Source: Fervidobacterium sp.
GTDB lineage: Bacteria > Thermotogota > Thermotogae > Thermotogales > Fervidobacteriaceae
DNA length: 64,000 nt
Direction: 5' to 3'
NCBI GenBank assembly: GCA_026419195.1
Contig: JANZZV010000005.1
Span: 1 to 64,000, forward strand
The position numbers and the translations under genes were made by a program. Position 1 is the first letter of the stretch; each line of letters opens with the position of its first letter. Shown one piece after another: positions 17,678 through 25,966 of this stretch. Under the pieces are notes generated by a model. The model saw only the letters and a list, made by a program, of their open reading frames with translations. It did no database searches and was not told where the DNA came from.

Positions 17678-18540
17678 GATTTTCAGAACTTCTAAAAGTG
17701 TGGGAAGGTACAAAGCTTGAGTTTAGCGAGATAATTTTGGCACAGGAAATGATAGAGACAGGCAGAGATCCTGAAATTGTTAGAATGAATTTGAAAAGAT
17801 TAATGTTAGTTATGCTTGAGGAAGCTGAAAAGAATTTCGGAAAGAAGTTTTCGACTTTAACAGGATTAACGGGTGAGAATGGTTATAAGTTTGCAAATTA
17901 CAGACCTTTTATGATAGGTGAATTTAACCATGTGGCAACAGTTGCAGCTTTATCAATGAGTGAATCAAATGCCTCAATGGGTCGTATTGTGGCTTGTCCT
18001 ACAGCTGGTTCGTGTGGTGTCGTACCTGGAGCTCTTTACGCTTTGAAAAAGCTCACAAACGCTTCAGAAGATAAATTACTGAGGTCCTTTATTGTTGGTT
18101 CTGGAATTGGAAATATTGTTGCCAAGAAGGCAACTTTGTCAGGTGCAGCCGCCGGGTGTCAAGCTGAGATTGGTACTGCTACAGCCATGGCGTCAGCTAT
18201 GTTGACTTATTACTTTTCTGAAGATCCAAGATATGTTGGACATGCTGCTGCTTTGGCTTTTAAATCTTTGATGGGACTCGTATGCGACCCTATTGGCGGG
18301 TTTGTTGAGGTACCTTGTGTCAAACGTAACGGTTCAGCAGTTAATGTAGCAATTGTTTGTAGTGAAATGGCGTTAGCTGGTATAGAGAGTGTTATACCGT
18401 TCGATGAGGTTGTTGAGGCAATGTACAATGTTGGGAAAGCTTTGCCAGAAAGTTTAAGAGAGACAGGTTTAGGTGGAATTGCAGCAACTAAAACTGCTGA
18501 GTCTATAGTGGAAAATATCAAGAAAAGCTGGAAATGTTAA
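17674..18540 (+). CDS. sdaAA: L-serine dehydratase, alpha subunit (iron-sulfur type)
   Basis: This is the catalytic subunit, 288 aa, a normal length. Conserved cysteines for the oxygen-sensitive [4Fe-4S] cluster are visible in ACPTAGSCGVVPG (Cys108, Cys114), AAGCQAEIG (Cys162) and LVCDPIGGFVEVPC (Cys204, Cys215). Cys108, 162 and 204 lie where cluster ligands are expected. The start is GTG at 17674, overlapping the beta-subunit stop in GTGA, so the two are made in equal amounts. Serine catabolism to pyruvate fits an amino-acid-fermenting anaerobe with a nearby branched-chain amino-acid transporter. Confidence 0.95.
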   Translation: MRFSELLKVWEGTKLEFSEIILAQEMIETGRDPEIVRMNLKRLMLVMLEEAEKNFGKKFSTLTGLTGENGYKFANYRPFMIGEFNHVATVAALSMSESNASMGRIVACPTAGSCGVVPGALYALKKLTNASEDKLLRSFIVGSGIGNIVAKKATLSGAAAGCQAEIGTATAMASAMLTYYFSEDPRYVGHAAALAFKSLMGLVCDPIGGFVEVPCVKRNGSAVNVAIVCSEMALAGIESVIPFDEVVEAMYNVGKALPESLRETGLGGIAATKTAESIVENIKKSWKC

Positions 18541-18572
18541 AAAAGGCTTCAGATCTTGTCTGAAGCCTTTTC
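18541..18572 (+). terminator. Bidirectional terminator between sdaAA and livF
   Basis: AAAGGCTTCAGA and TCTGAAGCCTTT form a 12-bp perfect stem around TCTTG, with A- and T-runs at the two ends. It lies 1-32 bases beyond the sdaAA stop and just beyond the livF stop. Confidence 0.92.
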
Positions 18573-18578
18573 GTTAGT

Positions 18579-19289
18579 TTATAATCCGAGGTACGCTTTC
18601 TTAACTTGTTCGTTTTTGAGTAATTCTTTTGATTCACCTTCTAATGTTATGTTACCAACCTCTAATACGTAACCATAGTGCGATATGTTAAGCGCACCAA
18701 CTGCGTTTTGTTCAACTAACAATATTGTTATGCCTTCGGAATTGAGTTTTTTGATTATTTCAAAGACTTCTTCAACAAGAATCGGTGCAAGTCCAAGTGA
18801 TGGTTCATCCATCATAAGCAATTTTGGTTTATTCATTAACGCTCGAGAAATGGCAAGCATTTGTTGCTCTCCACCAGAGAGTGTACCACCAAGTTGATTT
18901 TTTCTTTCCGCAAGTCTTGGAAAAAGTGAAAAAACCCATTCAAGATCCTGTTTAATTCCGTCTTTATCTTTTCTATTGTAAGCACCCATCATCAAGTTTT
19001 CCATTACGGTTAGATTCGGGAATATACGTCTTCCCTCTGGAACGAGTGAGATTCCAAGTCTATTTATGTTATGAGGTGCAAGGTTTTGGATTTCTTTACC
19101 TTGAAATATGATTCTACCTCTTTTTGCTTTTACTAGTCCTGCAATTGTGGAAAGTGTGGTTGTTTTCCCCGCACCATTTGCACCTATAAGTGTTATTACT
19201 TTTCCCTGGTCTACTTTGAAAGATATGCCTTTGATAGCGTGTATGGAGCCGTAGAATACATGTAGCCCTTCAACTTCAAGCACCGGCAT
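18579..19289 (-). CDS. livF: Branched-chain amino-acid ABC transporter, ATP-binding protein LivF
   Basis: The protein is one of the two ATPases of a LIV-type importer. Walker A is GANGAGKTT, the ABC signature LSGGEQQ, and Walker B LLMMDEPSLGLAP followed by the switch histidine region LVEQNA. Length is about 236 aa with the ATG at 19289, which has AAGGAG about 8 bases upstream. An ATG-like start at 19307 would overlap livG by 32 bases and has no ribosome site. It is the last gene of the minus-strand order SBP2-SBP1-livH-livM-livG-livF. Confidence 0.95.
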   Translation of the reverse strand: MPVLEVEGLHVFYGSIHAIKGISFKVDQGKVITLIGANGAGKTTTLSTIAGLVKAKRGRIIFQGKEIQNLAPHNINRLGISLVPEGRRIFPNLTVMENLMMGAYNRKDKDGIKQDLEWVFSLFPRLAERKNQLGGTLSGGEQQMLAISRALMNKPKLLMMDEPSLGLAPILVEEVFEIIKKLNSEGITILLVEQNAVGALNISHYGYVLEVGNITLEGESKELLKNEQVKKAYLGL

Positions 19290-20130
19290 GTTCCCACTCC
19301 TTACCAAGGTAAGCTTCTATAACTCTTGGATTTCGGCTTATTTCTTGTGGTGTTCCTTCAGCGATTATTTTCCCAGAATCCATTACTATTATTCTTTCAC
19401 ACACTCCCATGACAACTTTCATGTCGTGCTCAATTAGTATTACCGTTAGTTTGAACTCATCTCTTATGTATCGGATAAATTCCATGAGTTCCTCTGATTC
19501 TTTCGGATTCATACCAGCCGCAGGTTCGTCTAGCAAAAGTAGTTTCGGTTCTGTGGCAAGTGCCCTTGCTATTTCGAGTTTTCTTTGTTGACCATACGGT
19601 AATGACGATGCCAATTCGTATGCCAAATGTTCTAATCCAACTTTTCTGAGTAATTCCATAGCCTTGAATCTCATTTCTTTTTCCTTGTTCAAATAGCTTA
19701 TTTTGAGTACAGCTCTCCAAAACCATAGTCTTCCGTGTATTTTCTTTGCCTTACCATGTCTTAAAAGTATATCATCTGCATCCTTAGTTGATAATAAGTG
19801 ATGTTGTGCGACAAGTACGTTGTCAAGTACCGACAAGCTACCAAATAGTCTTATGTTTTGGAATGTTCTTGCTATACCAAGATGAGTTATTTGATGTGGT
19901 TTATACGGAGTTATATCTATATCATCGAATATGATTCTCCCTTTTGTGGGGTAATATATACCTGTGATAACGTTGAAAGCGGTGGTCTTACCAGCCCCGT
20001 TTGGACCTATAATTCCAAGTATTTCGCCTTCGTATGCGACGTTATCGAAGTCATCTACAGCAACAAGACCTCCGAACTGCATGGTAACATGTTCCATTTT
20101 TAAAATCGTTTTTCTTTCTTGGTTGTTCAT
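19276..20130 (-). CDS. livG: Branched-chain amino-acid ABC transporter, ATP-binding protein LivG
   Basis: This is the second ATPase of the importer, 284 aa. It carries Walker [10 protein letters not shown], the LivG-specific [11 protein letters not shown], the signature [17 protein letters not shown], and Walker [16 protein letters not shown]. About 30 extra residues lie between the Q-loop and signature ([20 protein letters not shown]...), as is usual for LivG proteins. The start overlaps the livM stop by 4 bases. It works with LivF under the LivH-LivM membrane pair. Confidence 0.96.
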   Translation of the reverse strand: MNNQERKTILKMEHVTMQFGGLVAVDDFDNVAYEGEILGIIGPNGAGKTTAFNVITGIYYPTKGRIIFDDIDITPYKPHQITHLGIARTFQNIRLFGSLSVLDNVLVAQHHLLSTKDADDILLRHGKAKKIHGRLWFWRAVLKISYLNKEKEMRFKAMELLRKVGLEHLAYELASSLPYGQQRKLEIARALATEPKLLLLDEPAAGMNPKESEELMEFIRYIRDEFKLTVILIEHDMKVVMGVCERIIVMDSGKIIAEGTPQEISRNPRVIEAYLGKEWEHAGA

Positions 20131-21194
20131 TCTTTACCACCTCTCAGAGGTAGCCTTTTTAGAAATTTAATAATACCATCCCATGTCAATTCCGCTCTAC
20201 CGAATATACCTCTTTTCCAAACGATCATAGTGATAACGAACAAAACAGATAATACCAACATTCTCATACCTTGAATAGCCGGAAATTGTTTACCAAACAA
20301 TGTGAACGGTTGTTCAAACATTCTAAGCCATTCCATAAGAAATGCAAAAGTTATAGCACCGATAATGGAGCCGCTTATGCTGCCCAATCCACCCAGAACG
20401 ACCATGATCAGTACATAATAGGTTAATATTGGACCAAATGTCGTGATTCGAGGATCTATTGTTGTTAACCAATGTGCGTACAATGCACCACTTACACCAG
20501 CGAAAAATGCACTGATAACAAATGACAAAAGTGTGTGTTTGAATACGTTTATTCCCATAGCCTCAGCTGCAATGGCGTTATCTCGTATTGCAAGTAAGGC
20601 TCTTCCGTAAGAGCTCTTTACGAGGCTAACTATGAACAGGACAGTTACAAATAACCAACCCCAACTCCACCAAATATTTGTGTAATTTGGTAAGCCTTTT
20701 AGTCCAAGAGAACCATTTGTTATCGACTGCAAATTTAATGCAAGTATTCTCAACACTTCCGAAAACCCAAGAGAAGCTATTGCAAGGTAATCACCGGAAA
20801 GTCTTAAAACGGGAAATCCAATTATGAATGCGCCCAGTGCAGCAACAAGTCCACCGATGATAGTGGCAGTGAAAAAGTCTGTATGTAAATTTGCGATGAA
20901 TGGACTTGGTGGTTGTATTATAAATATCGTTGCTTTTTGATCAGGAGGTATAGTTAAAAGTGCAGAAGTATAGGCGCCAAGTAGAATAAATCCAGCGTGA
21001 CCAAGTGAAAATACTCCGGTTATACCATTAACAAGATTCAAACTAACTGCCATGATACCGTATATCGCCATTAACGAAAGAATTTGTTTTTGGTAGGTAT
21101 CGAATTTAATATAGGCTATCCAAAGGAAGATAATGACAAGTATTATAAATAGAGTTGTAAGGGTTATGTCTCTTTTTGTGTTGCTTCTCATCAT
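20127..21194 (-). CDS. livM: Branched-chain amino-acid ABC transporter, permease LivM
   Basis: The 355-aa membrane protein has about nine to ten hydrophobic helices. It contains the LivM landmarks [27 protein letters not shown], here given in two parts ([12 protein letters not shown] and [14 protein letters not shown]), and [19 protein letters not shown], the cytoplasmic coupling loop that contacts the ATPases. Two adjacent ATG codons (21194 and 21191) follow GAGGTGAAAG; either could start. It overlaps livG by 4 bases and lies 8 bases from livH. Confidence 0.95.
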   Translation of the reverse strand: MMRSNTKRDITLTTLFIILVIIFLWIAYIKFDTYQKQILSLMAIYGIMAVSLNLVNGITGVFSLGHAGFILLGAYTSALLTIPPDQKATIFIIQPPSPFIANLHTDFFTATIIGGLVAALGAFIIGFPVLRLSGDYLAIASLGFSEVLRILALNLQSITNGSLGLKGLPNYTNIWWSWGWLFVTVLFIVSLVKSSYGRALLAIRDNAIAAEAMGINVFKHTLLSFVISAFFAGVSGALYAHWLTTIDPRITTFGPILTYYVLIMVVLGGLGSISGSIIGAITFAFLMEWLRMFEQPFTLFGKQFPAIQGMRMLVLSVLFVITMIVWKRGIFGRAELTWDGIIKFLKRLPLRGGKE

Positions 21195-21202
21195 CTTTCA
21201 CC

Positions 21203-22114
21203 TCAAACTTTCTCTATGGCACGTTTTCCAAGTAATCCTGCAGGCCTAACAAGCAATATGAAGATGAGTATTATAAATGCGAATGCATCTTTGTATTGCA
21301 TAAGCGTTGGAAAAAGCGTAATTATCATCATTTCGATTACACCAAGCAATATACCACCAAGTACAGCTCCACCGATTGAGCCTATGCCTCCAAAAACAGC
21401 GGCTATGAATGCCTTTAAACCTGGAACAAAACCAGTGTATGGATAAAAGCTTGGATATCTAAGTGCCCACATAACACCTGCAAGGGCTGCTAAGGCTGAA
21501 CTAATTGCAAAGGTAAAACCAATGACGTTATCCACGTTTATACCCATCAAAGATGTTGTCGGTATATCGGCAGATATTGCACGCATTGCCATACCTATTT
21601 TTGTTTTGTAAACTATCAAAAATAAAACCAACAAAGCTATTGCGGTAATACTAAGGATTATGAATATGATTTTTGGGAGGTATACACCACCGACAATAAA
21701 CGATTCAAAAGCTATAGTCTTATTTTCAAGAGCTTCCAAAAATGCTTTGTAATTTGGTCCAAAAAACACAACTGCAAAGCTTTCGATGAAAAACGAAACG
21801 CCTATTGCCGTAATCAGGGCAGAAATTCTTGGAGCGTTTCTCAAAGGTTTGTATGCCAGTTTATCAATGAGTAAACCCAAAACAGCCGTTGCTAATAAAG
21901 AAAAAATCACCGCAAATGGGAAGTTAAATCTTATTAGCGTAGCACCATAGAAAGCAAAGTATATGCCCATAACCATAACATCACCAAATGCAAAATTTAT
22001 AAGTCTCAAAATACCATAAACCATTGTGTATCCCACAGCTATAAGCGCATACAAACCGCCCACCATAAGACCATTGAGTAAATTCTGGATCAAAATCACT
22101 GGATTAAGGCTCAA
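21203..22114 (-). CDS. livH: Branched-chain amino-acid ABC transporter, permease LivH
   Basis: The 303-aa permease shows LLNGLMVGGLYALIAVGYTM and GILRLINFAFGDVMVMG at its start, the LivH signature, and the coupling loop GMAMRAISADIPTTSLMGIN near the centre. The start is TTG at 22114, eight bases after AGGAGG. The ATG nearby is in another frame with an early stop. It pairs with LivM to form the channel. A 13-bp intercistronic hairpin separates it from the binding-protein gene upstream. Confidence 0.95.
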   Translation of the reverse strand: MSLNPVILIQNLLNGLMVGGLYALIAVGYTMVYGILRLINFAFGDVMVMGIYFAFYGATLIRFNFPFAVIFSLLATAVLGLLIDKLAYKPLRNAPRISALITAIGVSFFIESFAVVFFGPNYKAFLEALENKTIAFESFIVGGVYLPKIIFIILSITAIALLVLFLIVYKTKIGMAMRAISADIPTTSLMGINVDNVIGFTFAISSALAALAGVMWALRYPSFYPYTGFVPGLKAFIAAVFGGIGSIGGAVLGGILLGVIEMMIITLFPTLMQYKDAFAFIILIFILLVRPAGLLGKRAIEKV

Positions 22115-22140
22115 TATCCATCCCTCCTTGAAAACATTTG

Positions 22141-22176
22141 GAATTCCGGACTCCGGAACTACAGAGTCCGGAATTC
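22141..22176 (-). repeat. Intercistronic 13-bp perfect inverted repeat between binding protein 1 and livH
   Basis: GAATTCCGGACTC and GAGTCCGGAATTC pair perfectly around a 10-base loop. No U-tract follows in the direction of transcription, so it is not a standard terminator. Its place between a binding-protein gene and the permease genes resembles stem-loops that stabilise the upstream message and let binding protein be made in excess. Confidence 0.75.
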
Positions 22177-22181
22177 AAATC

Positions 22182-23294
22182 CTATTTTAAGTCCTTAGGT
22201 TCTATCTTTGTTACATAGGTAAATTTTGCGTTCTTTACCTGAACGATTATTACGTCTTTAATAGCATTGCCATTTTCATCAATATCTATCGTACCACTGA
22301 CTCCTTGAAAACCTTTTGTCGCTCTAATTGCAGCGTTTATCTTAACGGGATCCTTTGAATTCGCACGTTCAATTGCATTAATTATAAGCATATACGCATC
22401 GTAACCAAGAGCAGCATTCATCGCAGGTAACGTGTTGTATTTCTTTTTGAATGATTCAACAAAATCTTTTGCTAATTTCGTGTTCGCTGCTTCAGGAACG
22501 TAATGTGTTGTGAAATACAATCCCTCAACAGCTTGACCACCTATCTTTATTAACTCAGGCGCATCAGCACCATCACCAGCGATAAAATAACCTTTATAAC
22601 CCATGGCTCTTGCTTGTTGAGCTGCAAGAGCAATTTCGTTATAGTATCCTGTGAACATTATTACGTCACTACCGAACGATAATGCTTGTGATATCTGGGC
22701 ACTGAACTCTTGGTCACCTGATTTATACTGCACTTTCAGTATTTTACCATTGTACTTTTTCTCAAACCTCTCCGTGAAGTAATTTGTTAATCCCACGCTG
22801 TAATCTTGTTCAATGTCAAGGAATATTGTTACTTTCTTTGCTTTAAGATTTTTTGCTGCAAATTCAGCAAGTGCTGTACCTTGAAGTGGATCGATAAAAC
22901 AGACTCTTGAGACAAATTTCTTGCCCTGAGTTACAAGCGGATTTGTTGAAGTTACTGCCACTTGAGGAACTTTTTTCGCTTCGGCGATTTCAGCTGCCGC
23001 TATTGAATTACTACTTGCAATTTCTCCAATTACTGCAACAACTTTTTCTTTGTCAATCAATCTTGCCATCGCATTTGCCGCTTCGGTTTTCTCGCTTCTC
23101 GTATCTGCGTAAACAAGTTTAATTTTTTCACCTAAAACTGTACCTTTTTGACCGAAGGCAAGTTCAATACCTTTTTTTGTCCATTCTCCAAAAGCCGAAA
23201 TACCACCAGTGAGTGGCAAAAGCACACCGATCTTAATCTCTGCGAAGATACCGAGGGTAAGTAGAAGCAAAATAAATACTGTAAACTTCTTCAC
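22182..23294 (-). CDS. livJ: Branched-chain amino-acid ABC transporter, substrate-binding protein 1
   Basis: The 370-aa protein has a signal peptide (MKKFTVFILLLLTLGIFAEI) and then IKIGVLLPLTGGISAFGEW, the start of a type I periplasmic binding fold (Peripla_BP_6). AAAEIAEAKKVPQVAVTSTNP contains the ligand-binding serine/threonine turn, and YSVGLTNYF is also typical. The start is GTG at 23294 behind GGGAGGTGG. It is a close tandem paralogue of the gene at 23368-24477 and would deliver leucine, isoleucine, valine or a related amino acid to LivHMGF. The signal peptide lacks a lipobox, so it is probably free in the periplasm-like space under the toga. Confidence 0.93.
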   Translation of the reverse strand: MKKFTVFILLLLTLGIFAEIKIGVLLPLTGGISAFGEWTKKGIELAFGQKGTVLGEKIKLVYADTRSEKTEAANAMARLIDKEKVVAVIGEIASSNSIAAAEIAEAKKVPQVAVTSTNPLVTQGKKFVSRVCFIDPLQGTALAEFAAKNLKAKKVTIFLDIEQDYSVGLTNYFTERFEKKYNGKILKVQYKSGDQEFSAQISQALSFGSDVIMFTGYYNEIALAAQQARAMGYKGYFIAGDGADAPELIKIGGQAVEGLYFTTHYVPEAANTKLAKDFVESFKKKYNTLPAMNAALGYDAYMLIINAIERANSKDPVKINAAIRATKGFQGVSGTIDIDENGNAIKDVIIVQVKNAKFTYVTKIEPKDLK

Positions 23295-23330
23295 GACGTA
23301 CCACCTCCCAACGTTTTTTTAGATGAGTAT

Positions 23331-23360
23331 AAAAGTGAGTGGCTTTCGCCACTCACTTTT
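23331..23360 (-). terminator. Perfect 13-bp hairpin between the two binding-protein genes
   Basis: AAAAGTGAGTGGC and GCCACTCACTTTT pair perfectly around a 4-base loop, 8 bases beyond the stop of binding protein 2 on the minus strand. The stem itself ends in TTTT. It could be a partial terminator or attenuator that sets the ratio of the first binding protein to the rest of the operon. Confidence 0.75.
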
Positions 23361-23367
23361 TAATATT

Positions 23368-24477
23368 CTATTTCAACTGATTTGCGGAAATTTTCGCTGC
23401 AAAGGAAAACTGTTGATTTTTAACGGTTAATATTACAACATCTTTTGTTGCGTTACCATTTTGATCTATAGTTATTATTCCAGTTACCCCCTCAAAGTTT
23501 TTGATTGCTCTGATAGCAGTTGCGATCAATTCAGGTTTCTTAGTTCCTGCGCGCTCAATTGCTTCGACAACAAGCATGTAAGCATCGTAGCCAAGTGCTG
23601 AAAGTGTAGATGGTTTTACACCATATTTTTTCGTAAATGCTTCAACAAATTTCTTCGATTTGTTGGTAACTGGTGCATCTGGATGGAAATGGTCGGAAAA
23701 GTATATTCCTTCAACTGCCTGTCCTCCAATCTTTATCAGTTCTGGTGCGTCTGCACCGTCACCCGCAAGAATGTGTCCTTTGTATCCAAGTGCCCTCGCC
23801 TGCTGGGCAACAAGTGCAATTTCGTTATAATAACCAGTTACGACTATGGCTTCGCTACCGAATGATAGAGCCTGAGAAAGTTGAGCACTGAACTCTTGGT
23901 CTCCCGATTTGTATTGCACTTGTAATACTTGTCCACCGAGCTTTTTGAACCTTTCCATAAAATAATTTGAAAGTCCCACACTATAATCTTGTTCAACGTC
24001 TGTGAAAACTGTTGCCTTTTTGACTTTCAATGTTTTAAATGCAAATTCAGCAAGTGCTGTACCTTGCAATGGATCGATGAAACATACTCGTGAAACAAAC
24101 TTCTTTCCTTGTGTCACAAGTGGATTGGTTGATGACGGACTTACCATAGGCACTTTTTTCTTCTCAGCTATTTCTCCAGCAGCCATAGAGTTACCACTGA
24201 TCACTTCACCCACGACAGCTATAACGCCTTCTTTGTCGATAAGTCTTGCTATACCGTTTGCTGCTTCTGTTTTTTCACTTCTTGTGTCCATGTAAACAAC
24301 TTCTATCTTCTCTCCTAAAACAGTGTTCTTCTCTTCCCAAGCCAGTTCAATACCTTTTTTCACTAAATCACCGAACGCAGAAACCCCTCCTGTAAGTGGT
24401 AAGAGTGCACCTATCTTGATAGCCGCAAATAGACTAAAGCTAAGTAATAAAAACAATCCCAAAAAGGCTTTTCTCAT
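23368..24477 (-). CDS. Branched-chain amino-acid ABC transporter, substrate-binding protein 2
   Basis: This 369-aa paralogue of the downstream binding protein shares most of its sequence, for example KKFVSRVCFIDPLQGTALAE and GYKGHILAGDGADAPELIKI. It has its own signal peptide (MRKAFLGLFLLLSFSLFAAI) and the same Peripla_BP_6 fold. It is the first gene after the promoter at 24547-24576, with GGAGGGAGAG before the ATG. Two binding proteins for one permease suggest two ligand preferences (compare LivJ and LivK of enteric bacteria). Which ligand each binds cannot be told here. Confidence 0.92.
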   Translation of the reverse strand: MRKAFLGLFLLLSFSLFAAIKIGALLPLTGGVSAFGDLVKKGIELAWEEKNTVLGEKIEVVYMDTRSEKTEAANGIARLIDKEGVIAVVGEVISGNSMAAGEIAEKKKVPMVSPSSTNPLVTQGKKFVSRVCFIDPLQGTALAEFAFKTLKVKKATVFTDVEQDYSVGLSNYFMERFKKLGGQVLQVQYKSGDQEFSAQLSQALSFGSEAIVVTGYYNEIALVAQQARALGYKGHILAGDGADAPELIKIGGQAVEGIYFSDHFHPDAPVTNKSKKFVEAFTKKYGVKPSTLSALGYDAYMLVVEAIERAGTKKPELIATAIRAIKNFEGVTGIITIDQNGNATKDVVILTVKNQQFSFAAKISANQLK

Positions 24478-24546
24478 ACAACTCTCCCTCCCTGTAGAAA
24501 GATGTTGATGATTTGTAAAATTAACATATGCAAAAATTTGTTATGT

Positions 24547-24576
24547 ATTTTAACATATTCATATAGAAGAAGTCAA
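24547..24576 (-). promoter_or_regulatory. Promoter of the liv operon
   Basis: On the minus strand TTGACT (24576-24571), an 18-base spacer and TAAAAT (24552-24547) form a good housekeeping promoter, about 70 bases upstream of binding protein 2. The rest of the 308-base divergent gap (24478-24785) is AT-rich. A TATAAT at 24718-24723 may serve the plus-strand gene but has no clear -35. Confidence 0.7.
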
Positions 24577-24785
24577 TAGAAAAACAAAGAAAAATGAAAA
24601 AACAATTCAAAATTAAGCCATATAAGCGATTTCCACAACTTAATGCATATTTTCAAATTGTTAGCATAACTAACATAAATTTAACCGTTTTGTCTCTATA
24701 CTTAAAATCTTGGGGTGTATAATATTATTAAATTGGAATGTTAAATTCATTCATTTAAATTATCACGAAAAGGAGGAATTTATTT

Positions 24786-25886
24786 ATGGAAGTTGTTCAA
24801 AAATTCCCAGAGTTGGAAAGGTTCAGAGAATATTTTGTTTCAAAAAGGATATCACCAGCGACGATGGCAAACTACATCGAAACTCTAAAATCGTTTCTCA
24901 AATTTACTAACGGGGAAATTACACAAGAAAATGTCGAAAAATGGATAGAATATGTGAAGAACAACTACAAAATGACAGCGTGGAGACAATATTTTGTACC
25001 TCTAAGGGCTGTACTGCAAAGATTTTATCCAAGTATATATGCTCACTTAATCGAGGAATTGAAAGTTCCTTACAAAAAAACTGAACAGGAAATTGTTACT
25101 TACCTCGATTTTTGGAAAGTTTTTAGGGAGGCAGAAAAGATTGCACAAAAAGGAAATGATAAGTACGTCATATTGGTAGGACTTGCCGCGCTCTCTGGTC
25201 TTAAGTCCGGAGATATTGTCCTGCTAAAGGGAACTAACATAAAGGATGGAAAGATCTTCCTTGAAAATTATCCGCTACCTTTTGAAATCCCTCAGATGTT
25301 GAGAAAATATCTTGAAAAGTACGAAGGAAGGGATGAATACATTATTTCAACAGAAGATGGAAGTCCAGTAAAACCATCTTATCTTGCCATAATGTTGAGA
25401 ACACTTCAAAGAAGAGTAGATATAAACCTTAAAAGACCGCTTTCCGTCGAAATGTTGAGAAATATTGGTATCTCAAGGTATCTCTTGTCTCAACCATCCA
25501 TCCCCTTGGTGATGAACAGGTTTAGTTACAGCTCAGTAAAGTCAATCGAAGATATTGCTAGATACCTTGAAGAAAGTGGCGATATCAGGGCTATATTCTC
25601 TGTTAAAGTTGTTAGTTCACTCAAAGAAATTGTAGAGTTTTTTGAAAAATTGGCATTACCAGTAAGAATGTTGGAAGATTTTATCGTTGTCAGTAGAACT
25701 GTATACGTAGAGAAAAAATCACCACTTTCAAAAGTTGATGTTGTGTTTGTGGTAAGACAATTGAATGATTGGTACACTTATTTGAGAACGCTTGAACTTT
25801 CTCCAAAGTGGGCAAAGGAAAGAGAAGATATGTTTTTGGTGAACATTGATTCGGTAAAAATAGGTTTTGTAGAGTATGATTATTGA
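24786..25886 (+). CDS. Degenerate tyrosine-recombinase (XerC/D)-like protein with extra C-terminal domain
   Basis: Residues 9-95 form a SAM-like core-binding domain as in phage integrases (FREYFVSKRISPATMANYIE, ENVEKWIEYVK). Residues 105-262 follow the catalytic-domain pattern, but key residues are gone. LSGLKSGDIVLLKG has Lys140 where the first catalytic Arg belongs. LSVEMLRN (219-226) has Glu in place of the His of the H-x2-R box, keeping only Arg225. I see neither the later His nor a convincing nucleophile Tyr. About 100 further residues (267-366) form a domain I do not recognise. It has AAGGAGG before the ATG and is monocistronic. It may bind DNA without recombining; functional annotation as a recombinase would be unsafe. 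Confidence 0.75.
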   Translation: MEVVQKFPELERFREYFVSKRISPATMANYIETLKSFLKFTNGEITQENVEKWIEYVKNNYKMTAWRQYFVPLRAVLQRFYPSIYAHLIEELKVPYKKTEQEIVTYLDFWKVFREAEKIAQKGNDKYVILVGLAALSGLKSGDIVLLKGTNIKDGKIFLENYPLPFEIPQMLRKYLEKYEGRDEYIISTEDGSPVKPSYLAIMLRTLQRRVDINLKRPLSVEMLRNIGISRYLLSQPSIPLVMNRFSYSSVKSIEDIARYLEESGDIRAIFSVKVVSSLKEIVEFFEKLALPVRMLEDFIVVSRTVYVEKKSPLSKVDVVFVVRQLNDWYTYLRTLELSPKWAKEREDMFLVNIDSVKIGFVEYDY

Positions 25887-25909
25887 AAAGTTTAAAAGCA
25901 TGGTATAAT
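25883..25909 (+). promoter_or_regulatory. Promoter of coaBC
   Basis: TTGAAA (25883-25888) and TATAAT (25904-25909) are separated by 15 bases, and TGG precedes the -10, giving the extended form TGGTATAAT. The start codon follows 57 bases downstream. Confidence 0.6.
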
Positions 25910-25966
25910 TAATTTAGCTTTGTGCAATGGGGGCTTACTACTTCTGCTTTCATAGGGGGAATTAAT

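Noticed and set aside
24786-25886. Functional XerC/XerD recombinase annotation
   Set aside because: Most catalytic residues are absent, so only the fold is reported.
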